Of a stretch of 8,014 nt of DNA, positions 6,586 to 8,014 are shown in pieces. Below the pieces are notes generated by a model, which saw only the letters and a program-made list of their open reading frames with translations, searched no databases and was not told the DNA's origin. The position numbers and the translations under genes are program-made. Position 1 is the first letter of the stretch. Each line of letters opens with the position of its first letter. The DNA comes from Spirochaetia bacterium (lineage in GTDB: Bacteria; Spirochaetota; Spirochaetia; DTKZ01). Location of the stretch: NCBI GenBank assembly GCA_031270615.1, contig JAISXE010000173.1:1-8014 (forward strand), written 5' to 3'.

Positions 6586-6677
6586 GGATTGACCACACAG
6601 ATACCACGGACGACACGGACAGGACACGGACAGGAAAAGGGGATTGACCACGGACAAGACGGACAGGACACGGACAG
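6586..6677. repeat. Array of short CACGGACA-type repeats
   Basis: GGATTGACCA occurs at 6586-6595 and again at 6641-6650, each followed by degenerate units of the form (A)CACGGACAGG. A 19-base stretch is identical at 6615-6633 and 6659-6677. The array fills the gap between the OmpA-domain gene and the toxin gene and has no coding potential. A related segment lies after the antitoxin gene (7537-7564). Similar CACGGACA-like repeats occur between genes in many bacterial genomes, often beside accessory genes (general recollection, not checked here). Confidence 0.65.
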
Positions 6678-6707
6678 ATACGGGCTTTTACTCTTAAAAC
6701 CTTCTCT
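6648..6707 (+). repeat. Direct repeat flanking the toxin-antitoxin cassette, left copy
   Basis: This 60-base segment aligns with 7537-7595 in the same orientation. The last 31 bases (6677-6707, starting GATACGGGCTTTTACTC) are identical to 7565-7595; the first half is the CACGGACA-type sequence with small indels. Weaker similarity continues to about 6732 (and to about 7623 in the other copy). The two copies lie 889 bases apart and enclose both the toxin and antitoxin genes. Confidence 0.8.
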
Positions 6708-6758
6708 TTGTCGGCTTTCGTCTGCGGGGTGGTTTCTCTTTCTTTCTGTTTTTTCCCC

Positions 6759-6787
6759 TTGACGCCCCCTATTAAATAGGGTATGTT
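6759..6787 (+). promoter_or_regulatory. Promoter with embedded palindromic operator for the toxin-antitoxin operon
   Basis: TTGACG (6759-6764) and TATGTT (6782-6787) are good sigma70-like boxes with an ideal 17-base spacer. The spacer holds the perfect palindrome CCCTATT-A-AATAGGG (6767-6781). A repressor dimer bound there would block RNA polymerase. HigA-type antitoxins typically bind such palindromes in their own promoter, so the HTH protein at 7216 is the likely repressor. The boxes and palindrome are seen directly; the regulator is inferred. Confidence 0.7.
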
Positions 6788-6792
6788 TTTAT

Positions 6793-7191
6793 ATGCGGGA
6801 AATACTGATAACTCGTGAATTCGTGATGATGCCGGAGTTTGACCGGCAATGGCAAAAAATGGGACTGGGTGATGAGGAGCTTCGCCAATTACAGGAAACC
6901 CTGTTGCGGAATCCCAAAGCAGGATCCGTGATGCGGGGTACCGGGGGCTTGCGAAAAATACGCATGGCTTTTGAGGGAAGGGGCAAAAGCGGGAGCGGGC
7001 GGGTAGCCTATGTGGATTTTACCCTGCATGAGACTATTTATCTCATCACCGCATATCCCAAAAATGCGAAAGACAACTTATCCGAGAGTGAGCGAAACGA
7101 AATCGCGAAAAGGCTAATTGCCTTGAGGAAGGGAATAGAAGCGGCGCACGAGTCCGCAAGCAGGCTGGAAACAAAATTAGAGACGCGCTAG
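6793..7191 (+). CDS. higB: HigB/RelE-family toxin of a type II toxin-antitoxin system
   Basis: The 132-residue protein matches the RelE-like HigB2 type of mRNA interferase, which cuts mRNA on the ribosome. The most telling motif is RGTGGLRKIRMA (48-59), nearly the same as in Vibrio HigB2, followed by a GRGKSGSGR basic loop (62-70), hydrophobic beta strands and YPKNAKDNL (88-96), the site of the C-terminal catalytic residues. DEELRQLQ (27-34) matches the family's helix region. A charged C-terminal tail (about 110-132) exceeds the usual end. The ATG at 6793 falls at the predicted transcription start, so the mRNA would be leaderless; GTG 6823 and ATG 6826 or 6829 are alternative starts that would still keep the fold's first strand at least in part. 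The toxin comes before its antitoxin, the HigBA order. Base composition is visibly less GC-rich than in the upstream genes. Confidence 0.88.
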   Translation: MREILITREFVMMPEFDRQWQKMGLGDEELRQLQETLLRNPKAGSVMRGTGGLRKIRMAFEGRGKSGSGRVAYVDFTLHETIYLITAYPKNAKDNLSESERNEIAKRLIALRKGIEAAHESASRLETKLETR

Positions 7192-7215
7192 TCCGTAGGT
7201 AGGCTATCAAAAAAA

Positions 7216-7527
7216 ATGAGTGTATACAAAAGCATCATGCAGGGTTTGACCGAGGCTGCCGCATACCAGCAGGGGAAGCTCAAAACCCGAAAGGCCAGGC
7301 TGGGCATCAAGGCCGTGGACACCTTCAATACCGAAGACATCAGGCAAATCCGGCGAAAGACAGGGTTAAGCCAGGTAATGTTCGCCGGGTCTCTGGGTGT
7401 TTCCCCGAAAACGGTGGAAGCTTGGGAGAATGGCCGGAATAAGCCGGAGGGTGCATCCCGGCGCTTGCTTGAAATCGTTCGGGACGATCCCGGTTTCCTG
7501 CGGCGGTTTCATGAAGCGCCCCAGTAA
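7216..7527 (+). CDS. higA: HigA-type antitoxin, XRE-family HTH repressor
   Basis: The 103-residue protein has a basic, probably flexible N-terminal segment (1-35) and an XRE/Cro-type helix-turn-helix from about 38 to 90. LSQVMFAGSLGVSPKTVEAWENGR (51-74) is a classic DNA-binding HTH, with WENGRNKPEG as the usual family signature. Architecture and order match antitoxins of HigB2-type toxins, in which the flexible N-terminus neutralises the toxin and the HTH binds the operon operator. It starts 24 bases after the toxin stop, with AGG-containing purine stretches (7197-7203) as a somewhat distant ribosome site, so both genes are probably on one mRNA from the promoter at 6759. The likely operator is the palindrome at 6767-6781. 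No terminator follows directly; the right repeat begins 10 bases after the stop. Confidence 0.88.
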   Translation: MSVYKSIMQGLTEAAAYQQGKLKTRKARLGIKAVDTFNTEDIRQIRRKTGLSQVMFAGSLGVSPKTVEAWENGRNKPEGASRRLLEIVRDDPGFLRRFHEAPQ

Positions 7528-7536
7528 AAAAAGGAA

Positions 7537-7595
7537 CCACGGACGACACAGACAGGACCGACAGGATACGGGCTTTTACTCTTAAAACCTTCTCT
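7537..7595 (+). repeat. Direct repeat flanking the toxin-antitoxin cassette, right copy
   Basis: This is the same orientation as 6648-6707, with the final 31 bases identical. The CACGGACA-type front part is closer to the first array unit at 6604-6634 (CCACGGACGACAC start) than to 6648 onward, so the copies probably derive from a repeat family rather than a simple recent duplication. It separates the antitoxin gene from the convergent caspase-like gene. Confidence 0.8.
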
Positions 7596-7598
7596 CTT

Positions 7599-7624
7599 GC
7601 CGGGCCTTTGCCCGCGAGGCCGGC
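7599..7624. terminator. GC-rich hairpin between convergent genes
   Basis: GCCGGGCC (7599-7606) pairs with GGCCGGC (7618-7624) with one bulged G and an 11-base loop. It lies 10 bases past the stop of the caspase-like gene and after the antitoxin gene. On neither strand is it followed by a run of T, so it would be at best an imperfect terminator for either convergent transcript. It overlaps the diverged end of the right repeat. Confidence 0.25.
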
Positions 7625-7634
7625 GCTTCCCGGG

Positions 7635-8014
7635 CTACTTCACCGTTGCCACGTTGAAGTTCACATAGCCTTCGGGCGTTGATGTTGTGGGATGCTGCAG
7701 GCCTTTGGTGAGGCGGGGGACCGTCTCGGACACATAGGCGTCAAGCTCCTTCATCGTGATTATGCCGTCCTTGATAAGGTCGGCCTGGCCGCCCATCCCC
7801 TGGATGATGGCGTAGGTGAACACCCCGTGGCCGTATTCCTTGGCCTCCTGGGAAAGCTCGCTGCCCCGGCTGGAGGTGAAAATAACCGTGCTTGCGTCCA
7901 TCAGCTCCCGGACCAGGCCGTTGTTCTCCACCGCCCGGCTTTTCCGGCCGCTGGTCCCCTCGGAGTGGCAGGCGTCGATAAAGACCAGCTTCTGCCCCGG
8001 CACGTCCAGAACCG
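7635..8014 (-). CDS. Caspase-like protease (peptidase C14), C-terminal part
   Basis: The frame is open from the right window edge to a TAG at 7635-7637 (reverse strand), giving about 125 residues; the start is outside the window and the GTG at 8001-8003 is an internal valine. QKLVFIDACHSE matches the p20 caspase-fold strand ending in the catalytic cysteine (codon 7968-7970) of the DACHS motif. Downstream are VIFTSSRGSELSQE and GHGVFTYAIIQGM, typical of bacterial C14 proteases, and a C-terminal QHPTTSTPEGYVNFNVA. The catalytic histidine and any N-terminal sensor, signal or repeat domains are not visible. Bacterial caspase-like proteins cleave target proteins after basic or acidic residues and several work in defence or cell death, but this member's role cannot be told from the fragment. 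It is convergent with the toxin-antitoxin operon, 107 bases apart. Confidence 0.88.
   Translation of the reverse strand, partial: VLDVPGQKLVFIDACHSEGTSGRKSRAVENNGLVRELMDASTVIFTSSRGSELSQEAKEYGHGVFTYAIIQGMGGQADLIKDGIITMKELDAYVSETVPRLTKGLQHPTTSTPEGYVNFNVATVK

Noticed and set aside
6586..6677. CRISPR array
   Set aside because: Units are short, irregular and contiguous, with no uniform repeat-spacer pattern and no cas gene within the window.
6562..7634. Insertion sequence carrying the toxin-antitoxin genes
   Set aside because: There is no transposase frame, no terminal inverted repeats and no clear target-site duplication. The flanks are direct repeats of an apparently dispersed family.

Overview
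The window looks like a GC-rich chromosome segment from a Gram-negative bacterium. A spirochaete of the Treponema group is my best guess, with low to moderate confidence. It rests on the OmpA-domain protein, whose N-terminal half resembles what I remember of treponemal OmpA-family proteins, and on the overall gene mix. No rRNA, tRNA or phylogenetic marker settles the point.

Left edge (1-302): the window opens in the last 33 codons of a gene. That tail carries a C-x2-C-x5-C cluster like the C-terminal iron-sulfur motif of AddB/RecB/Cas4-type nucleases. A hairpin with a T-run, a roughly 50-base palindromic repeat and a possible promoter follow.

Core operon (303-5023, + strand): four genes are packed with gaps or overlaps of 1 to 4 bases. 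They are proC (pyrroline-5-carboxylate reductase, last step of proline synthesis), serS (seryl-tRNA synthetase, GTG start), a NeuB-family sialic-acid-type synthase, and a large FAD-dependent phytoene-desaturase/retinol-saturase-like oxidoreductase. Amino-acid and translation housekeeping genes are thus translationally coupled to a nonulosonic-acid synthase and a redox enzyme of unknown substrate. Inverted copies of the palindromic repeat lie on both sides of this block (181-230 and 5115-5166).

Middle (5024-6561): a 257-base gap with the second repeat copy, a further hairpin and a consensus -35 box leads to an exported OmpA-domain protein. It has a signal peptide, an unrecognised middle region and a C-terminal peptidoglycan-binding domain.

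Right part (6562-8014): this looks like accessory DNA. A HigBA-type toxin-antitoxin pair (toxin first) has a strong sigma70-like promoter whose 17-base spacer contains a perfect 15-base palindrome, a likely antitoxin operator. The cassette lies between two direct copies of a 59-60-base repeat (31 bases identical), and the left copy sits in an array of CACGGACA-like short repeats. Converging from the - strand is the 3' part of a caspase-like (peptidase C14) gene, with the catalytic DACHS motif visible and the rest beyond the window edge.

The points most worth following are the repeat-bounded toxin-antitoxin cassette beside a caspase-like protease, and the repeat-bracketed proC-serS-neuB-oxidoreductase operon.
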